Positions 50,033 through 61,117 of a DNA stretch of 64,000 nt are shown here, one piece after another. The notes under the pieces were generated by a model. That model searched no databases and was not told the DNA's origin. It saw nothing but the letters and a program-made list of their open reading frames with translations. How positions within the stretch are numbered: position 1 is the first letter of the stretch; each line of letters begins with the position of its first letter. Made by a program: the position numbers and the translations under genes. This stretch comes from Spironucleus salmonicida (taxonomy: Eukaryota; Fornicata; Diplomonadida; Hexamitidae): contig CM035316.1 of NCBI GenBank assembly GCA_000497125.2, forward strand, positions 200,001 to 264,000, written 5' to 3'.

Positions 50033-50926
50033 ATGTCAAGTGAAGATCCTCTTCTGATCACTGGCTCATATGACAAATTTCTGAAGTTCTGGAACATTAA
50101 TCAATAACGATGTTTTGCCCAAATTAATTTTGAAACCCCAGTTTGCGATATTGCAATTTCTCCAAATAAATAATATGCGGCAGTTTGCGGATTCAACTCA
50201 ATGAAAGTATATAACACATAAAACTAGCAAATTTATGCTTCTTTAGCACCCGATAAACTTGATTATTGTATATCATCTTGCTCTTTTAACGAATCCGGCT
50301 CCTAACTTGCTGGAGCAGTTGAAGATGGAACTGTTCAAGTATATGATACTAGAAACCTACAATAAGTGGCGCAGTCCTACCATCATAATGCGCTTCTGAA
50401 CTCAATTTGTTATTCTGATAATAACATAATCATTGGCGAACAGACGGGAAAAATTTTACTCCTAGACCAGCGGAACGTGCAGCAGCCTCTGAGAGTTATC
50501 CAGGCATTCGACTATGACATAGGTGTGCGCTGGATATCGTGCTCATAGAACAAGATGGTGGCCTGTGACGGGCGTGGTATCATCTAGCTATACGAAGACT
50601 TTGAATTAAAATGCTCTGTGCAGGCACACTCACAAGCTGTCTACAGAGTCCGATTCGCCAAAAATGGTTCCATACTTGCATCAGTCTCTAGTGATCGCAC
50701 GGCTAAAACCTGGCATGTTTAGAATAGCAGATTAATCAAGGAGGACTAGACCCCAGTTTTCGAACAGTCAGCATTTGATGTCGTCGTGAGTTAGAACGGT
50801 GATAATGTGATAGTTGGTTGCGACAAAGCTGCTAAACTATTTGGAAGACACCAGGGGTTGCGCGAGGCGTAGAAGATTTTCTCGTCTCACATGGGTCTCG
50901 TCACAAGCCTAGCATTTTAAGAGTGA
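50033..50926 (+). CDS. LST8: LST8, WD40 subunit of TOR complexes
   Basis: The 297-residue seven-bladed propeller reads as LST8/GbetaL. It opens MSSEDPLLITGSYDKFLKFW, and later blades show ISPNKQYAAVCGFNSMKVYN, GAVEDGTVQVYDTRN, IIGEQTGKILLLDQRN, HSQAVYRVRFAKNGSILASV then SSDRTAKTWHV, and HMGLVTSLAF at the end. LST8 binds and stabilises the TOR kinase domain in TORC1/TORC2, coupling nutrients to growth. Family length is about 300-330, so it is complete. AGTGAA spans the stop. The 3' half is clearly richer in GC and CAG codons than the 5' half. The convergent NOT1 stop is 13 nt away. Confidence 0.9.
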
Positions 50927-50927
50927 A
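50922..50927 (+). promoter_or_regulatory. AGTGAA over LST8 stop codon (putative poly(A) signal)
   Basis: AGTGAA contains the TGA stop. It equals the Giardia AGTRAA polyadenylation signal, and such overlap with the stop is known there. Confidence 0.45.
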
Positions 50928-50939
50928 ATTTCAATTGCA

Positions 50940-53900
50940 TCATTTCCAGCCTTTCCTCTACAAACTTCTGGCCAGTATGTTGCAACCCCAATTCGTGCCA
51001 TCTTTGTGTCGTTTGTCAATGACTTCTCTAACTAAAAGTTAGACGTTCGAAAAAGTGCACCTAGCGAGTGCCTAAAGTATCGCTGAAAAGCAGTATGTTT
51101 CGATAGATGGTCCACTGGCGAAAATGGACATTTATACAACGACCCATCTTGCAGAATCTTAGGGTGCTAAATCACGAAGAAGCTAGTAGATTATCTAGAA
51201 ACAATAAGTCTCTTCAACTTTCTTTCTGTCTAATTGGGTATAAAAATGGTATTTCACTAAATAGTTCAAAAATGGAGCTATTTAGTCGATTTTTAAGGGA
51301 TTAAAAACGGTGTGCTTCAAGCTTGCAACAACATCTTTTACATAGTGATCACTATCTTTTTTAAGAACCATTTCTAAATCTTTGTTGATGTCAGCCATAA
51401 TAAGATCTTCTATAAAATCTGTCTCAGGAATTGCCAGCATTCCATTAACTTCATCTGTCTTTGGATAATTCTTTCTAGAGTTTAATTGACCGCGTAATTA
51501 TTAAGCATTTTAATGTAAAGATTCAGAAATAATAAGTCTGTATTTATTCATAAATATAGGAAAATCGTTACTAATAATGATTATTAAGCGCATTAAACAG
51601 CGAATATATTATTTTAAATATGGTTAATTTGTGAGTTGTATATTTTAGAAATAAGAATGTGTATAGTTGCAAAATGCTTAAAGCAACATGAAATACGGTT
51701 GGAAAGTTGGTGAATTTTCATAAAACATATGCTTTAGAAAGTTAAGATTTTAGCTTTTAGTGTAATATTAGTTAAAAGAATAATCAGGCTAGTAATGTAA
51801 CATAGCACCCTGTAATGTTGGCTCGGACATCAAAGACATAAATATCGCGAAAAACTCAGGATGATACTATGGCCGATACGCATATAGAGATTAAGCTATA
51901 ATAGTAGAAAATTAAATTCGATGATATCTGTTAAATCTAGTTGTTTAAGATAAAAATATCCTTTAAATAGTAAATAGTAATTTATGAGTAAACTTCATCG
52001 CTAAAATATTGAAAAATGTTTATTATGGTAATTACTCTCCATTATCAATTTATTCAATAAGTCTTTGCTCACTTTACAATTAGCATATAGTCTAAATAGT
52101 AATAGGAGTTTATTAAACACTTTTCTAGACCAAATCATAGTTTCTAAGTTACTTCATAATTTATATCTTTGTCAGGGGACAAATTTAGATAGATTAGAAT
52201 ACTGAATATAATTATTAGATTCTGTAAAGAAGTAATGCTAGATATTATTCTTTTTATTTTCCTCTAACCTCAAATTCTGGGATAGATTATATAAGATAAT
52301 AGAAAAACTAACCTAGTTAATCAATTTATACAGATTTTTTGTTAATAATGAGAGCCTTATAATCACAGTCATTATATATAGTATAGAAAGTAGATATAAG
52401 CAAAGAATCAAAAATTTAAGATGCTACATCGTCTGAAAGCATCAAACCAACTTAATGAATCTAAAATACACAACTAGAAATAAGTGGAATTTATTATTAT
52501 GTAAGATTAATTTTATCATCAACAATAGCTGAAAATTATTTAAAACATTCCATTATATGATTATCTAACATAGTAAATGAATTTTATGATTTTTTCTAAA
52601 CCTCTACATTAACATACTTAGCAAACTTTTTCACACTATCCTCAATTTCACTTAATTTAACTGAAATTTACTGGCCAGTAATAAAATCAGAATATTTTAA
52701 TTAAAATCCGAAATCGCATAAATTATCACCGGAAAAATTCCGCTATGCTAAAAATCCTTGATTTATATGCTACTAATAGAATAAAAATTCTTAGATAATA
52801 TCAGGTAATTCTAAAGATGTAGAATATATAGAAATATCCTAAGTAGTATTGACAGTGGCTGCCAAAGTTTCCATTGATGAGACATACAATTCTTCAATTA
52901 ATTATACAGTTTATTTAAAAAGATATGAAGATATAGATTTATGACATTACGCTAATTCTTTTGTGTTATTAAAGCAAACTTCACATAAAGTTTCGGCAGC
53001 AGCAGTAATTGTAAGCACACATTTATTTTATACTGCAACTGGTGGAATTTCAGAATTATTTGTAAAAGATAAAGGATAAAGGATGGCCTACTAAATAGTA
53101 TCATAGAAAAGCCTATCAGCATCCTCTGGCTTCAAGACATGATTTTGTATAATACCAATATAATAACCACTTAAACAATCATGCACAGAATAATACTTAG
53201 AGTCATGTAAGTTTAAAATATCAGAATAAACGGATAAATCTATAATTTACTAAAATCCAACTTAAATCTATTATTTCAATTCTATTGCTGAACTGCTATT
53301 ATCTTAGAAAACTCGATATAATACTTAGTAAATTGCAAACGGGAGTGATTTTAGAATGGAGATTTAATTTGAACAAGATGCGGGGGTGCTACAAATATGT
53401 CTAACAATCTGCTAGTGCTCTTCTTTGAAATAATCATGTATTTTAGAGTCAGGTGGGAACAGGCTTAAAAATTCATTTTTAGCTTTAACCTAATAACTAC
53501 TGATATTAGCTTATAGTTATTCTGCAATCTTGAAATCTGTTGTAAAATTAATAGATTTCAGTTACCCTTCTTTAGCTCCCTTTTAATAATCGTCATAATT
53601 AATTTGACAAGATTTAATTTAATTAATAGTATTAGAGTCAAAAGTGATTCCGGAAAATGTCCAATTAAATAGCGCTGTCATAAAAGATTTACAATTATTA
53701 GGATTTATTCTCCACATATAGTCAAATACAATTCTTAATGAATGCAGCTAAGCATTTAAAGGGTGATTAGTCTATATATTATACATAGAAATTTTAGACG
53801 ATGAGTATGAAGACTATGCTAATTAATTTTATGATGAATAAATTGACTTACATAATCTAGCCAAAAGCTTAATAGAATCATCTTAAGAAAGACTTTTTGA

Positions 53901-56900
53901 CAAAGGTAAATAGTTAGATAAATAGTTAATGGTAGCGCCTTAATTGTAAATAAATTTGATTACTTAATTTTTATGCAGTGTGCTAGTAAACTAATATCTA
54001 GATATAAATTACTGTAATTATTCCTATATGCTTAAATCATTAGATGTTCCAAGCTATTTACTAAGGAATTACTAAGCTTGTACCTAATTTTAAGAAATTT
54101 ATGGTTACTACATCCAGTTGCAGCAAATAAGTAGTTCTGGATAGTTAATCATGGTATAGGGATAAATTGCTGTGTTATCATGTTAGGTTACTTCAATCCA
54201 TGTATTTTTATCATGATGGTTAGATTTTATTGAAAAAATATGATAAAAGTCATCAACTAGCCTATTAACTTATTCATCAAATGATAACTCGTTTGACCCA
54301 TTATGTATTGCACGGTCATCAAAAGGTGTTGTAGTCTCCTCCATATCGTAAGTTTCAGCTAATTAAAAGTCAAACTTATAATTCAGTTTATTATTATTAC
54401 TAATTTTTATTTATTATAACTGTTACGCTTATTTCTAAACGTACAATATTACTTATTCTGCAGCCATTAAACTGAGTTATTTAAGTATTTTTGATGTGAT
54501 TAACTCTTGTAATTAGAGAGGAACGTACTCTTCATATTAAAACCTATTCAATATTTCCTATAGAATTTCTTATGAAAAAGCTGAAAGTGAAGCATTTCTG
54601 ATTAAAACACTAGTTATCCGATTTGTACACATTGAGAAAGCTTTTTTATATCGAGAATCAGTTTGCTTAAGTCCAAAATTATTTAAAAGTGCTTCCGCAC
54701 ATTCTCGAGCATTATCAACATATTTAGACCATATTTACTAAATTCTACCTTATCTGTAACAGATTTGCACACTATCGTAATTCCACAATAACTCCTGATT
54801 TTCCTAAATTAGCGCAGATGTTAAATTAAGAGGTACCTCATTAACTTCTGCTTTCATGAGTAAACTTAAATTTTCTTCTTATTATAATATTTCAGGCAAA
54901 ATTATATATTTTTTATTTTACTTATTAACAGTTTCTCCGGTTAATTCGTGTATTTCCTCAGAATAAAATTCATTAACAACGCTATCTATATCAGAATATA
55001 ATAAATATTATTCTAAATTTTGAATATTTTCGTTAGCAATCTTCGCACTTTCTCTACAATTCTTACAAAAAAATCCATGCTCACATTTTATCATATCTAT
55101 CGTGATAGATAATAAGGTAAGCAAATAACCGTTTTAACTTGTGATTATTTAACTCATTTGAAGGATTGTCCGCGAAAATTAACTGAAAAATTATGTTAAT
55201 ATAGGCTTTGTTTCACAAGTTTCTGCAATCTTTGAGAGTGCTAAATAATCAAAATCTTCGATTCGTAGCCCTTTAAGAGGTGCAAATTCTAGACGAAATT
55301 ATGAGGCACCAAGCCATGTGGCCAATTGAAATACTTTCTGTCGGCGCTAAATGAGCTGTTCAGAAGTTAATGTTTATACAGAATATAGCAGCCTAGAAAC
55401 AGTTAAGATACATTACTTTGTGATTAAAAATAACAGTTCGGGTGAGTCTAAAGTAATGAAAAATTAGAAAAACAAGGCTAGTGGCATGTTTTATTGATCT
55501 GAATTTTTAACTTAAAACTAAATGATCCAATTTGTTACGAAAAATTCAGCAAATTATTATTTATCATTTTCAAAAATCAGTTTACACTCTTTGATTTACT
55601 GTTGTCTAACTGATTCATTTATTGCTGATTAGGACAGAATTAATTAGAGTTTTTGTTGATAGATTTCATAATAAACACCGGTTTCTTATTGAGAAGATGG
55701 CAAAAGAACCATAAGAGACTTATTTTTGCGTAGTAGTTAGGCAATTTCTTCGTCTAAAAAGTTAGATTAGAGTAGTTTATCAGCATTTTACAGGAGTTTA
55801 TTGTTAGAATCTTTTCTTAGCTTAACTTCATTCTAAATATTTTATAATATTAATGATTGTTTAAATGTACATTGTTAGGTTAAAATAAAAGCGTATTATT
55901 AAGTATCTAAATCAACTTGTTAGAAAGCATCTAACATGCTTAATGATTCAAAAAATGAGAAATATGTAGTAGAAGAGTTTATAACTTTAGTTGTCTATTT
56001 TATCTTTTTAACACTTAAAATAATAGTCTTAATAAGTAATTTTGATAAAGATAGATCTGATTATGATTTAGAAGATGCTATTAATAACAGTACATTTAAA
56101 AACTTAGGATGCAAAACATCAAAAAATAATGAATTGATAAATAGTTCGGCTGAAAGAATGTGTAATTCTTATTAAGTTTAAATAAGCTATTCTTGGTTTA
56201 AATCTTTATTATGCTATTAGATCACCTTAATATCATTAATTCCATTGATAATTAAATTAAGTAGCACAAAACTGACAGATTTTAAGGTTTATTATTATTT
56301 TAAAATAGTCTTCTATTCTTCTACAAATTATTGATAGTTCTTATTAATACATAATTAAGAAAATTGATTACTAGCGTTTTAGCTTGTAATTTGATCAGTT
56401 ACCTAAAGATCTTGTGCCATCACCATATCAATTTTAGGATATGCTAGTTTGATGATAGATATTGCTGCACTAAATAACTTAGTCATTCTAGACTGTAACT
56501 CTTATTACGAAATATTTTTAAAGTAACCTTCATAATAAACTAACGTTCTATAAAATGAGTAAACAACATCTTCATTAGGTTGAATATCAGAAACGGTTAC
56601 AAATCTAAGTTGCGTTTCTAAACTCACAGATTAGGTGTTCTATTATGAAAGTTAAATGATGTCATGAAGAGCACATGAAATACTTGGTGTATAATCTGAA
56701 TGAAGATAATGAAAATCTGATAATTCCAAATTTTTATTTTATATTTATAAATATTTATATACTTTCTTAACTATAAACACGCATAAAGCTTCCGCAAAAG
56801 AAACACCAATCTTCATAAGTTATCCATTTAAAAATGTTGTCATTGATATTTTATTTTATTGTGCTGCAATAGACCCCACATCCAAAGTGAAATAAAAATT

Positions 56901-58280
56901 ATCCTCCGAAATTAGAACTAAATCTAAGCATTGATACTCAATGGCGTGTTCTAACATCTTACTAGTTAAAGCTGGCTAAAATTACCAAACAACTTGATAG
57001 ATATACGAAAAATACTCAGACTATATTAAAGATTAGGTTAAAATCGGATTAAGTACTGTTTTTGTAGATTTGTTATAGTATTTGTTCAACGCTAAAGCTA
57101 AAATTGATTTAAGGAAGTAAGATGGTTAAAGTTACAATATAGTTAGTGCTAGTTATTCAGCACATTTAGCTGTAGGATCACCGTATCCTTTTTGAGTGAG
57201 CTCTTATGAGAGTTGAAGCTAAGTTTAATTAGGCATATTTATATGCAATAAATACTCAATTTACGGTGAGAAATCTTCATATAAAAGTTTTAATGTTTTG
57301 ATTAATGGAATGCATCTCCATACAAATGCTTATGTAAGAACGACAGCTTGCTGCTGGTTAAGCATAAGCTAATCTAAATCAGAAATTAAATACTATTGTG
57401 AAAAGCTGCAATTTCTTTTACTAGAATTTTCACCAAATTTTTAATCTAAAATATTGCCACAAATGTCCAATGCATATTAAAATGGACATGAAAACTCGTT
57501 ATTAGTTAAATTGGGAGGATATATAAGTTATACTGTTTCTAATCTTCCAAAATTAACATAAAATGCATACTATTAAAGAAGTAAAAATTGTTTAAGGGTT
57601 TCCTAAGATAATCCTTACTTTAACTAAAGATAAACTTTAGTATTGAAAGCTCTGGTAAGTGTTTGTGCTAATGTCAAAAATCCAATAAGATATGTGAACT
57701 TAACAAATTTGTTGAGCTCAAATCCACCAAAAATAAGATCAATAAGACTTTCCTTTTGTTCATTAGAGCACTTAGAACAAAAACAAGTACGCTAATTTTA
57801 AGCCAATAAAGCTTTAATTGTAAGTTCAAGTAATTATTATGGAGAATAATAAATTTCATCCATTTTCATATTTTAAATACATTAAATAACAGTTATTCCT
57901 TTACTTTTCAGGTATTAAAAAACATCCACAATTTTCCAGTCCATGGCTTCTTCAAATAATTCAATATTAAATTCTTTCTCTATCTAGGATACCGAGTAAC
58001 GGACCTTATTTACTGATTATGGAGTTGCAAAAAATTATAATAACTATCCGCCATCCTCTATTGTTGGCTATGGACAGATCTATTCAAATGTTGCTGTAAA
58101 TGTTCCATTAAACCCAATTTTAAAAAGTTTATTTAACAATTCAGAGTTAAAACTTTTCTACAATGTTTATTTTATTTTAATGAAAATTTCTGAAAAGTTT
58201 ATAAGCTAGATAGATTTATCTTAGTTAATTTATAATTAGTTTGCAATAAATTCTAATTGAGAATCTGACATTTTTTCCAT
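50940..58280 (-). CDS. NOT1: NOT1, scaffold of the CCR4-NOT deadenylase complex
   Basis: One frame of 2446 residues runs from MEKMSDSQLEF to TGA at 50940. The C-terminal 500 residues match the NOT1 superfamily domain in order: YRPQYHPEFFAIFMSLMSEP, QPYFMLLQAFCNYTHSYFQ, RLIIIISNDFPIFMNKYRLI (yeast/human 'DFPEFL' segment), then QLRGQL, and near the end ETYCFSAILQALARC and LLVREVIDKRHKDGTNWGCN. The central, mostly helical region should carry the MIF4G-type CAF1-binding and CNOT9-binding parts. NOT1 assembles the complex that shortens poly(A) tails and represses mRNAs. The length suits the family (about 2100-2400). An ATG near 58365 would add about 29 residues. The last 400 bases are GC-rich, unlike the rest. 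Confidence 0.88.
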
Positions 58281-58768
58281 TTTTATTACCTCGAAAAATT
58301 AATTCAAATAAGACGTCTATGGTAACCTCTATTGTAGATATTTAGATAATTATTAACTTGTAAACATGAGATGTGGTCTGCTTAATAATTAACAAGATTT
58401 AATGACTTAGATCGAAACCTAAACAAAACTTGAAAACTATAAATTCAAGTCTATCCCCCTAAAACTTTCCTATAGAAGTCTAATATTTTATGATTCAAGT
58501 GCTTAAAAAATATGTTACTAATGCAACGACATTAATCAATGGAGTGGTTTTATAAAATAATAATAGATTATAATATTCAAATAAATAATATCATTTATAA
58601 TGAGATTTTAATTATAAACTAAGCAAGATTACTTTGTATTGAGCTTATTGCACTGCAAATGATGCAGCAATTTAATGGAATAAATTATTTCGTCTATTTT
58701 ACAATAAAGTTCCATATTACCATTATATTTATATTATATTATTATACTTATTTAATTATTATATTAAA
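58281..58768. other. Intergenic between divergent starts
   Basis: AT-rich 488 nt between the NOT1 start (minus) and the 159-residue gene (plus). It should contain both promoters. No motif was recognised. Confidence 0.5.
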
Positions 58769-59248
58769 ATGTCTGATTTTGTTGATAGTTTAATTTATGA
58801 TAGAAAATTTGTTGAATAGTAACTTTCTAAGTTTCTACTTTAGGAATTGACTTTCGAATAAATTATTGAGCTTTTAGATCATTGCAGCTTAATGTTTGAT
58901 ATAAATTAAGTCAGATAAATAATAGATATAATCTATTCTAGCCATTAATAAAAATTTACCAAAAAAGAAGTATTGCGAATAATTTATACTATTTTTTTTG
59001 GATTTTGTTTGCATGAGACTGCAATTAAATTTTTTTTCTTTGACATATTAGAGGAAAAATAGATTCCAATTTAGCTTGCATTAGAAATTTTTGAGGGATA
59101 ACAGAACCTTAATCATGATAAAATTTTGGAGTATAAAAAAGAATTAGTATATAATTAATCAATAAAAATAAACCACTAATTGTTTGGTTCTACTGATAAG
59201 ATTAATTTGCTTGGGTTCTTAAGTTTTGAGAGTGATCTTCTTAAATGA
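58769..59248 (+). CDS. Hypothetical helical protein, 159 aa
   Basis: MSDFVDSLIYDRKFVEQQLS begins a charged, helix-rich protein: LTFEQIIELLDHCSLMFDIN, KKEVLRIIYTIFFGFCLHE, FFFFDILEEKQIPIQLALEI. The alternating hydrophobic and charged residues and many Glu/Lys/Asp support coding, and the minus strand is not a better fit. No family was recognised. Six or more Gln are TAR. It is followed by the most AT-rich stretch of the window. Confidence 0.65.
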
Positions 59249-60563
59249 ATTCTATTATGTATTGTTACTGAGTGTTAAAATTTTTATCGTCTTAACAAAT
59301 GGAAAGAAATAAAAATATAATATTTATCACTACACATTTAAATATTTAATTTGTAGAAGGCTTAGTGTCAAAGATATAAAGCTAACAACGTCAATTATAA
59401 TGATGAATAATTACAATGAATCCCATTAAAATTGATTGATTGTTTTTACTATAAATTTATTAAATTTTAGATATAATTTTACAAAATAATCAAGAAATTA
59501 GGAGTAGAAGTAAATATATTAATCATTATTATTCCATTAAGGTGTTAATATTCGATTTTTATTCAGGCATATATATTAAAACAAATTTATTAGATATAAA
59601 TTTTTATAATATATTATTTACTTATCTTTATTATTATTTTATATGTTATGCATATAAAATAAAAGTATGGTATTCTGATTCTATTTATAATAATATATAT
59701 TACTCAGTAAATTATAAATAAATATATCATTACTGTTATGTTAATATAAATATTTATAAATTTTTCAAAAAACATATTATCATATATTAGATTATCTATA
59801 TTATATTCTTTATATTTTTTATTAGGCTTTGTTCAAAAAATATTTGTTTATTAAAGAAGTCACACTTATGTATTAAAAAGTAAGAATATTATATTTAGAG
59901 ATTAATAGATATTATTTGTTCATTTATGAGTAATCTGTTAAATATAATTAATATTGTTTTAAAAGAATATATGGATTGCTAATTAAAAAAATACTTTTGA
60001 ATGTGTTATATAGGATTTTATTTTAATATTATTGTGAACATGTTTTAAATTAATGAATCCATAATAGTTAATAAACATACTTATATTGGTTTTATCGAGT
60101 AGAAAAAGTTTTATTATTTTTACTTGTTGTTATTATATATAATTACATTTTATATTTAAATATTATACATCAACGTAGTTTTATAACAAATATATAGTTT
60201 ATTTTCTTTGAGTATAGTTAAGATTTATATTAAAAACTTAGCTTTATTTAGTATAATATAATTATTTGATGCATATATTTATATAATTAAAAAAATTAGA
60301 ATATGTCGTTTTTATAAATAATTATTAAAAATAAATAATATTGATAAAGTTTAGTTTGTGTGAATTTTCTACGACCACAGTTGAATAATTGAGATTAATT
60401 TTAATTCAACATATAAAAGGTCGTTTGATTAGTATATTTTGAATATCTTACTATACCTAATATAAATTCATATATAATACTAATTTTCTAATGCTAATTC
60501 AGTAATAAAAAACATTATTATTCTTACTAAATATATACTATATTCGAAATTAATTTTACCATA
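59249..60563. other. AT-rich desert of 1.3 kb
   Basis: Long runs of A/T with very few G or C occupy about 59500-60500, made of short TATTTA/ATAATA-like words without a clear repeat unit. No gene was recognised on either strand. Such stretches can be origins, scaffold-attachment sites or simply decayed sequence; nothing here decides. Confidence 0.5.
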
Positions 60564-61112
60564 ATGCCTAGGCCTTAAACTATTGAGACCGCTTAATTCC
60601 ACGCTGCTTTTGTTTAAATTTTGAACACAAGAAGCCCTGTTGGTTATGATTTAACATAGAAACAAGCTTGTGAAGTCTTTGAAGATTTTAATAGAGCAGA
60701 ACGCCATAATTTTTGGTTAGAACTATCAGTTATAATTACTAAAAAGTAAAATCAGTGTTTATTACATTATAGACATTGTTATTCAAAGGCTAAATATACA
60801 GAATCACTGCAACCATATAAAACTGCTGTTGAATAAATGGTTGCTGACCTTATTCAAGAAAACTATGAGCCTAATGACATTATAAAAGCAGTTAAAGATT
60901 TTCTTTACGATAAAGATATATTTCCATCTGCTATTGAGTCATTTGTCTATTAATGTGTCAGCAGAGTTAAATCAAATAGAAGACTGAGGACAAATGATTT
61001 CAAGGATACAGACTTAACACCATTAAACAGTTAAACAGACAAAAATGCTATATAAACCTAGTAGTAGATCGAAGAAAAATTGCTTAGTTAGATTTAGAAA
61101 TTACTTATGTGA
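60564..61112 (+). CDS. Small protein with Myb/SANT-like motif, 182 aa
   Basis: The protein starts MPRPQTIETAQFHAAFVQIL. The core NFWLELSVIITKKQNQCLLH followed by YRHCYSKAKYTESLQP resembles the third helix region of Myb/SANT-like domains seen in small protist proteins (a Trp, then a helix with HYxxxYSK). The second half, ESFVYQCVSRVKSNRRLRTN, is basic, and the C-terminus is Gln/Lys coil (QQQIEEKLLSQIQKLLM). DNA binding is thus possible, as a regulator in the nucleus, but weakly supported. The stop is 5 nt from the stop of the convergent RING gene, the tightest spacing in the window. Confidence 0.7.
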
Positions 61113-61117
61113 GTGAC

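Noticed and set aside
50982-51331. Plus-strand ORF of about 115 codons (MLQPQFVPSLCRL at its start)
   Set aside because: It lies antisense to the conserved C-terminus of NOT1, which is far better supported.
5795-58280. Widespread pseudogenes, because standard-code frames are broken throughout
   Set aside because: All breaks are TAA or TAG and vanish when these are read as Gln; conserved proteins are then complete.
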